A stretch of DNA of 63,222 nucleotides, from contig SIAK01000010.1 in assembly GCA_009691805.1 (NCBI GenBank), positions 1 through 63,222 on the forward strand, given 5' to 3'. Under the pieces are notes generated by a model, which worked only from the letters and a program-made list of their open reading frames with translations, ran no database searches and had not been told where the DNA came from. Position 1 is the first letter of the stretch; every line of letters begins with the position of its first letter. This DNA is from Phycisphaerales bacterium (lineage in GTDB: Bacteria > Planctomycetota > Phycisphaerae > Phycisphaerales > SM1A02). Of this stretch, positions 52,261 to 61,290 are shown piece by piece. The position numbers were made by a program, and so were the translations under genes.

Positions 52261-54141
52261 TTAGCCGACAGCGAATTCACGGGGCAATGGCACATCAAGT
52301 GCATCTGCAATCGCCCGCGTGAGAACGAATTCGTTGCTGGTGACCGTCCCGTCGTGCGCTGCGGCCATCGCACACGCTTCGAGCACGCGCGCTCGATCGG
52401 TGTAGGGGATGGTGGCGAGATTTTCAACCGCGCCGTTGAGCGCATCGAGTGTGCGCTGCGTCGAAGTTGGAAGTGCGCCGGCCTGAAGACCAACACATCG
52501 GCATGCCGTTGCGAAGGCTTCGTTGGCAGTTCCGCTCGCATGACACTCAAGCGCGATGATGCCGAGGACGAGTTGCGCGTCGGCTGTGCAACGAGCGAAG
52601 GAAGAGGTTGCGTTTCTTCGCGCGGGGTCGAGCCGCCGTTCCACTTGTCGTTCGAGTGCCTTCGAGAGCGCCCATTCATAAACATCGACTGCACCGTCCA
52701 CGCGCATCGCGAGTGCGAGCGTCGCGCGGAAGGCGCGGTAGGCGTCGCCGCCCATCGCGATGAGTGCGGGCGCGGCGAGATCAACGAGTCCCATGCGCGT
52801 CGAAGGATTGAGTGCCTGCACCGCCGCGGCAACCGCTTGATAGGTGGGCAATGACTCGCCGTCACGCTCTGCGACGAGCGCATCAACTGCCTTCGCTGAG
52901 TCACTCCGCCGCGTGATTGCGTAGACAACTGCGCGCGCTCCGGCGGCGGTGCGCAAACCCGCGCGCAAACCGGGGTCGATGCGTTCTTGCCAGTTGTGCG
53001 CAGCGGCAATGCTTGCAGGGCTCAGCGTGCCAGCGCTTGCAAATGATGCGGCGAATCCAGCGGCGCCCTGCGGCATCGGTGGTGGAGCTGGCGCGGTGAT
53101 CGTGGAAGCGGCGCGTGTGGAATCCATGTTTTGCGCGCCCATCGCCACGATGCGCGCGATGCGTTCGTCAAGTGGCGGATGCGTCGCAAAAATTGTCGAG
53201 AGGCTCGAGCAGAAGAAAAAGTGATTGAGTTCACTCGCTGCAGCAGCAGGCACTTCGGTGCGGTGGCCATCGCGAAGTTTGCGCAGCGCGTTGGCGATGC
53301 CATCGGGATTGCGCGTGTATTGCACCGCGCTGGCGTCTGCGAGAAATTCGCGCTGACGACTGATTCCCGCTTGAATCATGCGGCCGACGAGGACTCCAAG
53401 CGAACCGATGAGCCAGATGAGAAGTCCCGCAACCACGAGTGCAATGCCAATGGCAGCGCCGTCATTCTTCTTACTTCCGCGCGAGCCGCGCATGAGCTGC
53501 GGGCCGATGAAACGAAAGGTGAACCAACCAATCGTGCCGACCAACATGATGCCCGCGATGGCCGCCGTGGTGCGCGCATTGATACGCGTGTCACCGTGAA
53601 AAATGTGGCTGTACTCGTGCGCGATCACGCCTTGCAGTTCGTCTCGCGTGAGTGATTCGATGAGTCCGCGCGTGACACCGATCACACTGCGCGTTGGATC
53701 AGGTCCCGCAGCGAACGCGTTCATTCCATCGGTGTCGATGACATACACAGGCGGCACGGGCAGTCCGCTTGCGATCGCCATCTCCTCGACGATGTTGAGC
53801 ACCTTCTGCTCTGCAGGCGACTGGCTACTGGGGTCAATCTCCACGCCACCGAGCATCTGCGCGATCGCGGGTCCGCCGGCAGAGAGTTGCGAGAGTTTGT
53901 AGAGAGTGCCAATGAGCACGATGCACGACACGACTCCCACGATGACGAAAAACAAGCGGGGGTCGCCGAAGCCTTGGCTCCAGTTCACCTGTCCGTCCTC
54001 CGCGGAGCTAATCGAGATCGCGGCCGCGGCGATCACCCAGAACGAGAGCATCGTGCCGAGGACTCCGAGCACGAAGAGGGCGACGAGGCGACCGGTTTTG
54101 CTGCGCGCGCGATCTTGATTGGAGAAGAAGTCGTTTGCCAT
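52261..54141 (-). CDS. M48 (HtpX-like) membrane metalloprotease with C-terminal TerB-like domain
   Basis: 626 residues, about twice the length of HtpX. Two N-terminal membrane helices precede VYVIDTDGMNAFAAGPDP and the zinc site GVIAHEYSHIFHGD. Two more helices follow, then REFLADASAVQYTRNPDG with the third zinc ligand. The ~230-residue extension ends in a TerB-like helical segment (EACAMAAAHDGTVTSNEFVL). It probably degrades damaged membrane proteins. LemA is encoded 42 bases upstream, a common pairing. Confidence 0.9.
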   Translation of the reverse strand: MANDFFSNQDRARSKTGRLVALFVLGVLGTMLSFWVIAAAAISISSAEDGQVNWSQGFGDPRLFFVIVGVVSCIVLIGTLYKLSQLSAGGPAIAQMLGGVEIDPSSQSPAEQKVLNIVEEMAIASGLPVPPVYVIDTDGMNAFAAGPDPTRSVIGVTRGLIESLTRDELQGVIAHEYSHIFHGDTRINARTTAAIAGIMLVGTIGWFTFRFIGPQLMRGSRGSKKNDGAAIGIALVVAGLLIWLIGSLGVLVGRMIQAGISRQREFLADASAVQYTRNPDGIANALRKLRDGHRTEVPAAAASELNHFFFCSSLSTIFATHPPLDERIARIVAMGAQNMDSTRAASTITAPAPPPMPQGAAGFAASFASAGTLSPASIAAAHNWQERIDPGLRAGLRTAAGARAVVYAITRRSDSAKAVDALVAERDGESLPTYQAVAAAVQALNPSTRMGLVDLAAPALIAMGGDAYRAFRATLALAMRVDGAVDVYEWALSKALERQVERRLDPARRNATSSFARCTADAQLVLGIIALECHASGTANEAFATACRCVGLQAGALPTSTQRTLDALNGAVENLATIPYTDRARVLEACAMAAAHDGTVTSNEFVLTRAIADALDVPLPREFAVG

Positions 54142-54183
54142 GTTGTCCTTTGCGACGATTGCTGCGCGAGTGCGCGTTGATCG

Positions 54184-54813
54184 TCAAGAAAGTTTGACGG
54201 TCGGCAATGCGCGGTCTGCCGCATCCGCTTCAAACATGCCCATCGTGCTGATGCCAAACGACTTCGCCACGAAACTCGCGGGGAAGACCACGATCGATTC
54301 ATTCAATCGCATCGCGCTGTCGTTGAATCCCTGTCGCGCAAACGCGATGCGATTCTCCGTGCTTGAGAGTTCTTCCTGTAACGCGAGTGCGTTCTGATTC
54401 GCCTTGAGTTCAGGGTACGCCTCCATGAGTCCGAACAATCGACCGACCGCACTATCGAGTGCGCCGCTTGCGCCTGCAAGTGCGGTCATCGCCATCGCGT
54501 TGGAAGGCATGCCACCAACAGCACTCAGCGCGCTCGTCGCCTTTGCGCGCGCGTTGATGACTGCTTCAAGCGTGCTGCGTTCGTGCGCCATGTAGCCCTT
54601 CACGCACTCGACGAGATTTGGAATGAGATCGCAACGACGCTTGAGTTGCACATCAATCTGGCTGAACGCGTTCTGCGCGCGAACCTGCTGGGTGCGCAAT
54701 CGGTTGTAGACCATGATGACCCACATGGGCAGCAGCAGAAACGCAAAGCCGCAGCCGCCAAGCAGCAACCATTCAACCATGCCCAGAATTGAGGAGGCAA
54801 GCATCATGCGCAA
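54184..54813 (-). CDS. lemA: LemA family protein
   Basis: 209 residues with an N-terminal membrane helix (LGGCGFAFLLLPMWVIMVYN). The LemA core is AQNAFSQIDVQLKRRCDLIPNLVE, then AYPELKANQNALALQEELSSTENRIAFARQ and NDSAMRLNESIVVFPASF. LemA proteins are membrane-anchored helical bundles, often encoded beside M48 proteases as here. Their exact role is unknown. Confidence 0.93.
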   Translation of the reverse strand: MRMMLASSILGMVEWLLLGGCGFAFLLLPMWVIMVYNRLRTQQVRAQNAFSQIDVQLKRRCDLIPNLVECVKGYMAHERSTLEAVINARAKATSALSAVGGMPSNAMAMTALAGASGALDSAVGRLFGLMEAYPELKANQNALALQEELSSTENRIAFARQGFNDSAMRLNESIVVFPASFVAKSFGISTMGMFEADAADRALPTVKLS

Positions 54814-54819
54814 AGCGTA

Positions 54820-56175
54820 TCACGCGCGGTTGAAGTTGAGCGCGAACAGCGGGCGCGCCAAAAGCAGCGCGGCGACGGTGATTGCGGCAGCGAGGATTGG
54901 TTTCCATCCTGTTGCTTGCACGCTCATGACGACGCTCCAAGCGGCGACGGCAAGATAGAGCAGCGGCGTGAAGGGAAACAGCGGCACTCGAAAGGGGCGC
55001 GGTGCATCGGGCATCGTCTTGCGCAGCACGATGACTGCCGCGACGGACAGTGAGCTGAACACCGCGATGAGCACCGTCAAGAGATCAAGAATCTCACTGA
55101 GCGATCCGAGCAAGAGTGAGAGCAGCGCGCCCGCAGTGACCACGAGCAGCGCGTTGCGCGGAACACCGCGATCGGTGCGCGCGCTGAGTGCGATGGGAAC
55201 TTCACGCGCGTTCGCCATCGACTCAAGTATGCGCGCGCCAGCGATGAGTCCTGCGACATTGGTCGAGAAGAAGAGCAGCGCGATCACCGCGCCCATGCCA
55301 TTGCCGATGGTGGCGCCGAAGAGATGACGCGCAGTCGTCGCACCGATCGCTGGCATTGGTCCGCCCGCTGCATCCGTCATCGCAAGTGGATCCATCGCGC
55401 GCAAGTACACGAGATTCACGCCGATATACAGCGCGAACACGAGTCCCATCGCAAGGAGAATCGCACGCGGCACATTGCGCCCTGGGTTGCGCACTTCGCC
55501 TGCGATGTCCGCGCCCGACGACCAACCGAGATACGCGAACGAAACGGAAAGTGTGGCGAGAGCGACGGGTGGACTAAAGAAACTTGGAACCGCATTCGTC
55601 ACGGAACTCGCGACGACTTCGATCTGCGATTCCATCGGAACAAGCAGTCCCGCGATGACGAACACGAGCACGAATCCAATCTTGATGTAGGCAAGCGCGG
55701 AGTTGGCGAAGAATCCCGAACGCACGCTGATGAGTTGTGTGAGGAGCACGAGCACGATCGACGCCGCAGCAATCGAAGCCACCGGAAGATTCGCGTCGAA
55801 CAGGTCATCGACATAGCCCGCGAGAAAAAGTGCGACGAGCGCTTCCGACAGAATGTAGCCCGCGAGGATCGTCACCATCGCGACGAGGTAGCCAACGGTG
55901 GGGCCAAACGCGCGTCGTGCAAACTCAACGCTGCCGCCAGAACACGGAATCATCGCGCCAAGTTCCGCAAAGCACAGCGCGCCTGTCAATGCAAGGATGC
56001 CGCCGAAGATCCACGCAGTGAGAATGTTCGACGGCGTTTGCAGCCCTGCACCGAATTGTCCTGTGAGTGAAAAGATTCCACTTCCAACCATCGCGGCGAT
56101 GATGACGCACGCAGCGCTTGCGGCGCCAATCGTGCGACGCGCATCAAGTTTGGACGACAATGGAATCTCGTTCAC
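54820..56175 (-). CDS. APC superfamily amino-acid permease
   Basis: 451 residues with about 12 membrane helices. The start ASAACVIIAAMVGSGIFSLTG is the APC substrate-site helix. LCFAELGAMIPCSGGSVEFARRAFG, FAYLGWSSGADIAGEVRNPGRNVPRAI and MANAREVPIALS are family signatures. The substrate cannot be read from sequence. It overlaps the carbonic anhydrase gene by four bases. Confidence 0.9.
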   Translation of the reverse strand: MNEIPLSSKLDARRTIGAASAACVIIAAMVGSGIFSLTGQFGAGLQTPSNILTAWIFGGILALTGALCFAELGAMIPCSGGSVEFARRAFGPTVGYLVAMVTILAGYILSEALVALFLAGYVDDLFDANLPVASIAAASIVLVLLTQLISVRSGFFANSALAYIKIGFVLVFVIAGLLVPMESQIEVVASSVTNAVPSFFSPPVALATLSVSFAYLGWSSGADIAGEVRNPGRNVPRAILLAMGLVFALYIGVNLVYLRAMDPLAMTDAAGGPMPAIGATTARHLFGATIGNGMGAVIALLFFSTNVAGLIAGARILESMANAREVPIALSARTDRGVPRNALLVVTAGALLSLLLGSLSEILDLLTVLIAVFSSLSVAAVIVLRKTMPDAPRPFRVPLFPFTPLLYLAVAAWSVVMSVQATGWKPILAAAITVAALLLARPLFALNFNRA

Positions 56176-56807
56176 ACGCCACCGATGCCGCGAGAGGGGA
56201 CGTGCGCGCGCAAGTCTTCGACGGTGTGCGTCAGGTTGTGCAGCAAACCGTCGGCAACGTCATAGATGAGTCCATGCACGCGGATCTCGCGCTTCTTGCA
56301 TGCATCTTCCATCAGCGGATTCTCCCGCACGTGCACGACTTGCACCGCGACATTGATTTCACAGAGCCGGCGCGCTTTCGTCAGATCGCACGGTTGCTTA
56401 TTGATCTCGTCTCGATAAAACTTCGCGATGTCGCGCACATGACGAACCCAGTGTTCTACGAGCGAAATCGTCGGCTCCGTCGTGAGCGCAGCGGCAACAC
56501 CACCGCAGCCGTAGTGGCCGCACACGATGACATCACTGATCTCGAGTGTATTGATCGCAAAGTCGAGCACCGAGAGACAATTCAGATCGCTGTGCACCAC
56601 GAGGTTCGCAATATTGCGATGGACGAACACTTCGCCTGGCGGAAGGTCGACAATCTCATTCGCGGGTACGCGGCTGTCCGCGCAACCGATCCACAGAAAG
56701 CGTGGCTTCTGTTGGGTGGCGAGCTTCTGGAAAAAACCAGGATGCGCGCGCTCTTTTTCATTGCGCCATTTCACATTGTTCGCGAGGAGTTCTTCGATAC
56801 CACTCAT
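56172..56807 (-). CDS. can: Beta-class carbonic anhydrase
   Basis: 211 residues. The zinc ligands and active-site dyad are CADSRVP (Cys, Asp-Arg) and GHYGCGG (His, Cys), with VHRNIANLVVHSDLN between them. It interconverts CO2 and bicarbonate in the cytoplasm. It is translationally coupled to the downstream permease (ATGA), so bicarbonate supply and transport may be linked. Confidence 0.95.
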   Translation of the reverse strand: MSGIEELLANNVKWRNEKERAHPGFFQKLATQQKPRFLWIGCADSRVPANEIVDLPPGEVFVHRNIANLVVHSDLNCLSVLDFAINTLEISDVIVCGHYGCGGVAAALTTEPTISLVEHWVRHVRDIAKFYRDEINKQPCDLTKARRLCEINVAVQVVHVRENPLMEDACKKREIRVHGLIYDVADGLLHNLTHTVEDLRAHVPSRGIGGV

Positions 56808-56816
56808 AGCGAGACC

Positions 56817-57227
56817 TTACCTGATCGAGTTGAAGTCGACGATGCGCGAACTTTTCCACTTCGGGCGCCACTTCGCGACGAGTGCTTTATGCGCGGGATC
56901 TTCAAGATACGACTGGTACGCTTCGACGGACGCGAACTGCACAAGGATGCCGAGGTCATAATCGCCCGTCACATTCGTGCGGCCGATGTCGAGTGGGCTG
57001 CCGCACTGATAGCCGCACACGTCTTTGATCAGGGGAAGCTGCGCGTCGGAATCCGCGCGCATCGCGGGGATTTCCGCGTCATCGGCAACATCGACCAACA
57101 CAACATGCGTGACGCATGGATTCGTGCAAGGCTTCGCGGTGGCTCCGCTGAAGGGACAAGCGCACGATGGAAGGACGCAAGTCACTGCGAGTGTGATGGA
57201 GCGCGCGGCGCGTTGGACCCCAGTCAT
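56817..57227 (-). CDS. Small lipoprotein with Dabb (stress-responsive A/B barrel)-like domain
   Basis: 136 residues from the ATG at 57227, with a signal and lipobox (LPSC). The folded part, THVVLVDVADDAEIPAMRAD…, GDYDLGILVQFASVEAYQSYLEDPAHKALV, is the Dabb pattern of dimeric alpha/beta barrels. A lipidated Dabb protein is uncommon, as most are cytoplasmic. It lies ten bases upstream of the carbonic anhydrase gene. Confidence 0.8.
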   Translation of the reverse strand: MTGVQRAARSITLAVTCVLPSCACPFSGATAKPCTNPCVTHVVLVDVADDAEIPAMRADSDAQLPLIKDVCGYQCGSPLDIGRTNVTGDYDLGILVQFASVEAYQSYLEDPAHKALVAKWRPKWKSSRIVDFNSIR

Positions 57228-57277
57228 GCGCGAGAGCGTATCGATTCTTCGTGCGAGCGTGATGTGCGCAGCCAATG

Positions 57278-58735
57278 CTAGAACTGCGTCTTGAGTCGCA
57301 GCGCGAATGCGACCACCGTCGAGTCGTCTCCGTTCGCAGGATTGCACAGCAGCTGAATGTCCGGCGAAAGTTGCATGCTGTTGGTCAACTGCACCCGGTA
57401 AAACGCTTCGAGCACACTTGTCGACGGCGGATCATTTGTCGGCGCAAGATCGCCGTAGGAAGAGGTCGGCTGCGCCCAACTCCAGCCGATTCCTGCGTAG
57501 TCATCCGTGCGCCCAAGCGGCGAGAACACGCCGAGTCCGATGCTGAGTTCCATCGACGCTGTTGCATTCACTTCTGATCCAATCGCGTACTCGACGAAGG
57601 GCGCGAGGTCGTTGTCGAATCGCTTCTGCGCGAGTAGCCCGAACATCACGTTCGTTTGTTTTTCGCCTGTGGATTCCCAATCGCGACCTTGATTACTCAC
57701 GGCAATTGTCGCTGAGTATCGCGTCACGTACAGACTGTCGCCAGGTGTCCATCCCACTTCAAGCGCCGCGAAGTACAAGCGCTCGTCGATGTTTTCGAGT
57801 GCGGTGGTGGAGTTGTCGGCGATGTCAAAGATGCCCGCATTCACATAGAGGTCGTCGCAGGGAATGCCCTGCACGACAAGACCCGGGCAATAGTTTCCCT
57901 GCCCAGGTTGGAACACGTCATTGCCATCCAGTGAGCCATTGAGAAACTGCGCGCTCTCATCATCCGCGAAGTAGTTCAACAAGAAGTAACTGTTCGGCGG
58001 CATCTTGCCGACCGTCAACACCAATCGATCATCGAGAAATCCCTGCTGCATCGCGAGGATATTGAGCGACGCGTGGTCGCTCATGTTCAGCGAGTTGGGA
58101 TTGAAAAAAGTGCCCGCTGCAGTGGCGGCGCTGTAGCTGCCGGACTCCGCAAAGACAACGCCATCACGAAACAGCACTTGTAAAGTTGAAGTGCCCAAGC
58201 CCGCGGGTTTCGCAAACACGGTTTGCAGATTCACATCGAGGCGCCCAGTCCCGCTCCATCTTTGGTACGCCGAGCCTGAAGGATCATCGATTGTGCGTGA
58301 CAGCCCTTGCAGCAGGAGCGTGTAGTAAATGTTTGTCGATGTGGAGAGGCCTTCGTAGAGATACTGCTCGAGATTACGGAGCGGCCGAATGGCATCCTCA
58401 AAGGGACCAGGCAGAAGCGGATCAGTGGGCGTGAATCCGTATGCCCCTGAATGTGGCGCGAAAGGATCGAGTGTCACCGGGGTGGGATGGGGCTCAAAGA
58501 GTGTGATGAATCGCGCGGGGCTGAAGAAGCCAGCACCGGCCCGCGCGCGATCGAGACCATCCATCAGGTCCCACGGAAGTTTACCGCTCGGAGTTTGATA
58601 GTGCAGTCCGTCTTTGGTAGTGAGCGCGGAAAACTCTGCACGCGCCCGCGCGTGATCCGTTGTCTCCGACTGCGCGAAAACAGCTGCATTCATGCAGATT
58701 GCGACTGCTGAAGCGTGAAGAGCGGAGGCGGTCAT
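57278..58735 (-). CDS. OprB-like carbohydrate-selective porin
   Basis: 485 residues with a short signal (AVAICMNAAVFA). Features are GTGRLDVNLQTVFAKPAGLG, LTVGKMPPNSYFLLNYFADD and YAGIGWSWAQPTSS. The protein ends in alternating strands with a terminal Phe (LRLKTQF), the outer-membrane barrel signature. OprB-type porins let sugars cross the outer membrane. Its presence supports a diderm cell. Confidence 0.85.
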   Translation of the reverse strand: MTASALHASAVAICMNAAVFAQSETTDHARARAEFSALTTKDGLHYQTPSGKLPWDLMDGLDRARAGAGFFSPARFITLFEPHPTPVTLDPFAPHSGAYGFTPTDPLLPGPFEDAIRPLRNLEQYLYEGLSTSTNIYYTLLLQGLSRTIDDPSGSAYQRWSGTGRLDVNLQTVFAKPAGLGTSTLQVLFRDGVVFAESGSYSAATAAGTFFNPNSLNMSDHASLNILAMQQGFLDDRLVLTVGKMPPNSYFLLNYFADDESAQFLNGSLDGNDVFQPGQGNYCPGLVVQGIPCDDLYVNAGIFDIADNSTTALENIDERLYFAALEVGWTPGDSLYVTRYSATIAVSNQGRDWESTGEKQTNVMFGLLAQKRFDNDLAPFVEYAIGSEVNATASMELSIGLGVFSPLGRTDDYAGIGWSWAQPTSSYGDLAPTNDPPSTSVLEAFYRVQLTNSMQLSPDIQLLCNPANGDDSTVVAFALRLKTQF

Positions 58736-58765
58736 TTGCGTTAGAAAATCGGATAACTCGTGAAC

Positions 58766-59326
58766 TCACTCGACGTCCGCGACCGAACAGTAGCTCAACT
58801 GCTGCCCACCAACGCTTGCTTCCGCCATGAGACCCTTGGGCTGCGTGAGGAATGCGATGACGCCGTGGTCATACTTCGCTTCAGCAGCTGCGCCTGCGCT
58901 GACTGCGACTGCCGAGGCGGTTGCAGCGAACACGAAATCGCCTTCTTTGAAGTGAGAAAGTGATTCCGCAGTTTCGAAGAAAATGATCTCGCCGAAACTC
59001 TGGCCACCAATCTGCGCGCCGATCGAACCCTGCGTGAGGTCGGAGTATCCGATGCGCGTGCCGTCCTTGGAGAAGACTTCGCCGCGACCGAATGCACCGC
59101 CGATGATGAGTCCACCTTTGCTAATCGATGGGTAGACGACATATCCCGCAGCGGTGTCGAAGTACTTCGCGATGGACGGGTCGCGTTCCTTCAATCGCAC
59201 GATGAACGCGTGGACATCCGCGTCGAGCACGCGGCGATCCGAAGCGGTTTGAGGCGCGGTGTTGCATGCCGTGAAGGTGCATACGAGGAGTCCGATGGAG
59301 AGCGTGGTCGAGATTGTCGAGTGCAT
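58766..59326 (-). CDS. SYLF/Ysc84-domain lipoprotein
   Basis: 186 residues from the ATG at 59326 (AGGA upstream), lipobox FTAC. The SYLF domain is visible: GYVVYPSISKGGLIIGGAFG, GSIGAQIGGQSFGEIIFFET and SAGAAAEAKYDHGVIAFLTQ. SYLF proteins bind lipids. It is probably periplasmic and attached to the outer membrane. Confidence 0.9.
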   Translation of the reverse strand: MHSTISTTLSIGLLVCTFTACNTAPQTASDRRVLDADVHAFIVRLKERDPSIAKYFDTAAGYVVYPSISKGGLIIGGAFGRGEVFSKDGTRIGYSDLTQGSIGAQIGGQSFGEIIFFETAESLSHFKEGDFVFAATASAVAVSAGAAAEAKYDHGVIAFLTQPKGLMAEASVGGQQLSYCSVADVE

Positions 59327-59349
59327 GTAGTTTCCTGAGAGAAGTGAAT

Positions 59350-60999
59350 CTAACCGCGCGTGAGTGTACTCAGCGCAACGGCCTCTGCGACTTTGATGCC
59401 ATCGACTGCCGCGGACAGAATGCCGCCCGCGTATCCCGCGCCTTCGCCGGATGGGTAAAGACCAGTGCAATTCACGCTTTCGAAACTCGCGTCGTCGCGG
59501 CGGATCCGAATCGGTGAAGACGTGCGCGTCTCGACACCGGTGAGCACAGCGTCCGCAAGATCGAAGCCCTTGAGTTGCTGTGCGAACGCAGAGATTGCCT
59601 CGCGAATCGCATCAATCGCAAACTTTGGAAGCGCGCTCGAAAGATCGCACGGCGTCACGCCGGGTGTGTACGAAGGGATGACGGAGCCGAAAGAAGTCGA
59701 CGCGCGTCTCGCGAGGAAATCGCCGACGCGCTGACCTGGCGCGAAGTAGTTGCGACCACCGAGTTCGAACGCGCGCGATTCGAGTTCGCGTTGCAGCGCG
59801 ATGCCCGCGAGCGGTCCATCGGGGAAATCAATCTCAGGTGTGATGCCAACAACGATGCCCGCATTCGCGTTGCGTTCACTGCGCGAGTACTGACTCATGC
59901 CATTCGTGACGACGCGATTTGTTTCCGAGGTCGCGGCGACCACCGTGCCGCCAGGACACATACAGAAGGAGTAGACAGAGCGACCGTTCTTGGCGTGATG
60001 GACGAGTTTGTAATCCGCCGCGCCGAGCAGGGGACTGTGTGCTTGCGTGCCGAATCGACAAGCGTCAACGAGCGACTGCGGATGCTCGATGCGAAACCCG
60101 ATGGAGAACGGCTTCGGTTCAATGAAGACGCCGCGCGCGTGCAGCATCTCAAAGGTGTCGCGCGCGCTGTGACCAACTGCGAGAACGACATGATTCGCTT
60201 CGATACGTTCGCCGCTCGCGAGCATGACCGCGCGAACGCGATAGCGCGAAGGAGCGTCAACATCACGCTCAAGTTCGATGTCATCGACGCGACTTTCAAA
60301 GCGAATCTCGCCACCAAGCGCGATGATGTTCGCACGCATCTTCTCGATCATGCCCACAAGTCGAAAGGTCCCGATGTGCGGCTTACTCACGAAGAGAATC
60401 TCTTCGGGCGCGCCTGCCGCAACAAATTCGCGCAGCACTTTGCGACCGTAGTGCTTGGGATCTTTGATCTGGCTGTGCAACTTGCCATCCGAGAATGTGC
60501 CCGCGCCACCTTCACCAAACTGAGTGTTGGACTCGGGATTGAGCACGGCACCGCGCCACATCGCAAACGTGTCCTTCGTGCGTTCCCGCACACACTTCCC
60601 GCGCTCAAGCACGAGCGGACGGAAACCACTTTGCGCAAGGATCAATGCAGCAAAGAGGCCCGCGGGCCCGAGGCCAATGATCACCGGCCGAGCAGAAGAT
60701 GAAGCGGAATCAACCGCAGCAGAATCCGCATTCCCAACGAACTGATAAGAAGTATCCGGCGAAGGTGAGACGCGCTTGTCATTGCGAAGCCGAGCAAACA
60801 CAGCGGATTCAGAACGCACCTCCGCATCCACGGTGTAGATGAACAAGATCGCAGAGCGCCGACGAGCATCCACCCCACGCCGAAACACTTCGAAGCGAAG
60901 AAGCTCATCCGACGCAATGCAAAGCCGAGTCAACAGCGCCGCACGCAACGCCTCCGGCGCATGATCAATCAGCAAAGAAATTTCATTCACACGCAACAT
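59350..60999 (-). CDS. FAD-dependent oxidoreductase, COG2509 type
   Basis: 549 residues. An N-terminal ~100-residue domain precedes the FAD-binding motif VIIGLGPAGLFAALILAQSG. FGEGGAGTFSDGKLHSQI, VLAVGHSARDTFEML, SIGFRIEHPQSLVD and FCMCPGGTVVAATSE are typical of the COG2509 'FAD-dependent dehydrogenase' family. A final NCTGLYPSGEGAGYAGGILSA closes the flavin site. The physiological substrate is unknown. It is soluble and cytoplasmic. Confidence 0.92.
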   Translation of the reverse strand: MLRVNEISLLIDHAPEALRAALLTRLCIASDELLRFEVFRRGVDARRRSAILFIYTVDAEVRSESAVFARLRNDKRVSPSPDTSYQFVGNADSAAVDSASSSARPVIIGLGPAGLFAALILAQSGFRPLVLERGKCVRERTKDTFAMWRGAVLNPESNTQFGEGGAGTFSDGKLHSQIKDPKHYGRKVLREFVAAGAPEEILFVSKPHIGTFRLVGMIEKMRANIIALGGEIRFESRVDDIELERDVDAPSRYRVRAVMLASGERIEANHVVLAVGHSARDTFEMLHARGVFIEPKPFSIGFRIEHPQSLVDACRFGTQAHSPLLGAADYKLVHHAKNGRSVYSFCMCPGGTVVAATSETNRVVTNGMSQYSRSERNANAGIVVGITPEIDFPDGPLAGIALQRELESRAFELGGRNYFAPGQRVGDFLARRASTSFGSVIPSYTPGVTPCDLSSALPKFAIDAIREAISAFAQQLKGFDLADAVLTGVETRTSSPIRIRRDDASFESVNCTGLYPSGEGAGYAGGILSAAVDGIKVAEAVALSTLTRG

Positions 61000-61060
61000 A
61001 AAGAGAACGCGAGAATGTAGCGCAGCGAGCGCTCTGCACGCGTCGGCATCGGGAGCGCGG

Positions 61061-61207
61061 CGTCCATCACTAAAGCCACTTCCACCGGAGGCGAGTAAGG
61101 TTGACGGTGCGCGCTACCTTCACATTCACGAGCGCGACAATCTCGACGAGGCGCAAATCGCGAGTTGGGTGAAACAAGCCGCCGCGTTACCTGGATGGAT
61201 TCCTTGA
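61061..61207 (+). pseudogene. Possible gene remnant (C-terminal part only)
   Basis: One plus-strand frame reads RPSLKPLPPEASKVDGARYL then HIHERDNLDEAQIASWVKQ and AAALPGWIP before a stop at 61205-61207. This has the composition and spacing of a conserved protein end, but there is no start codon or N-terminal part upstream, where the frame runs antisense into the oxidoreductase gene. It is best read as a remnant. The rest of 61000-61290 shows nothing else. Confidence 0.35.
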
Positions 61208-61290
61208 GGAGTGATGTGGTGAAATTCTCTGCGATCGAACGCGCAGAGTGGGGTTCGAACTTGGACGAGGTTGCGTGACGAGCGCTTGGT

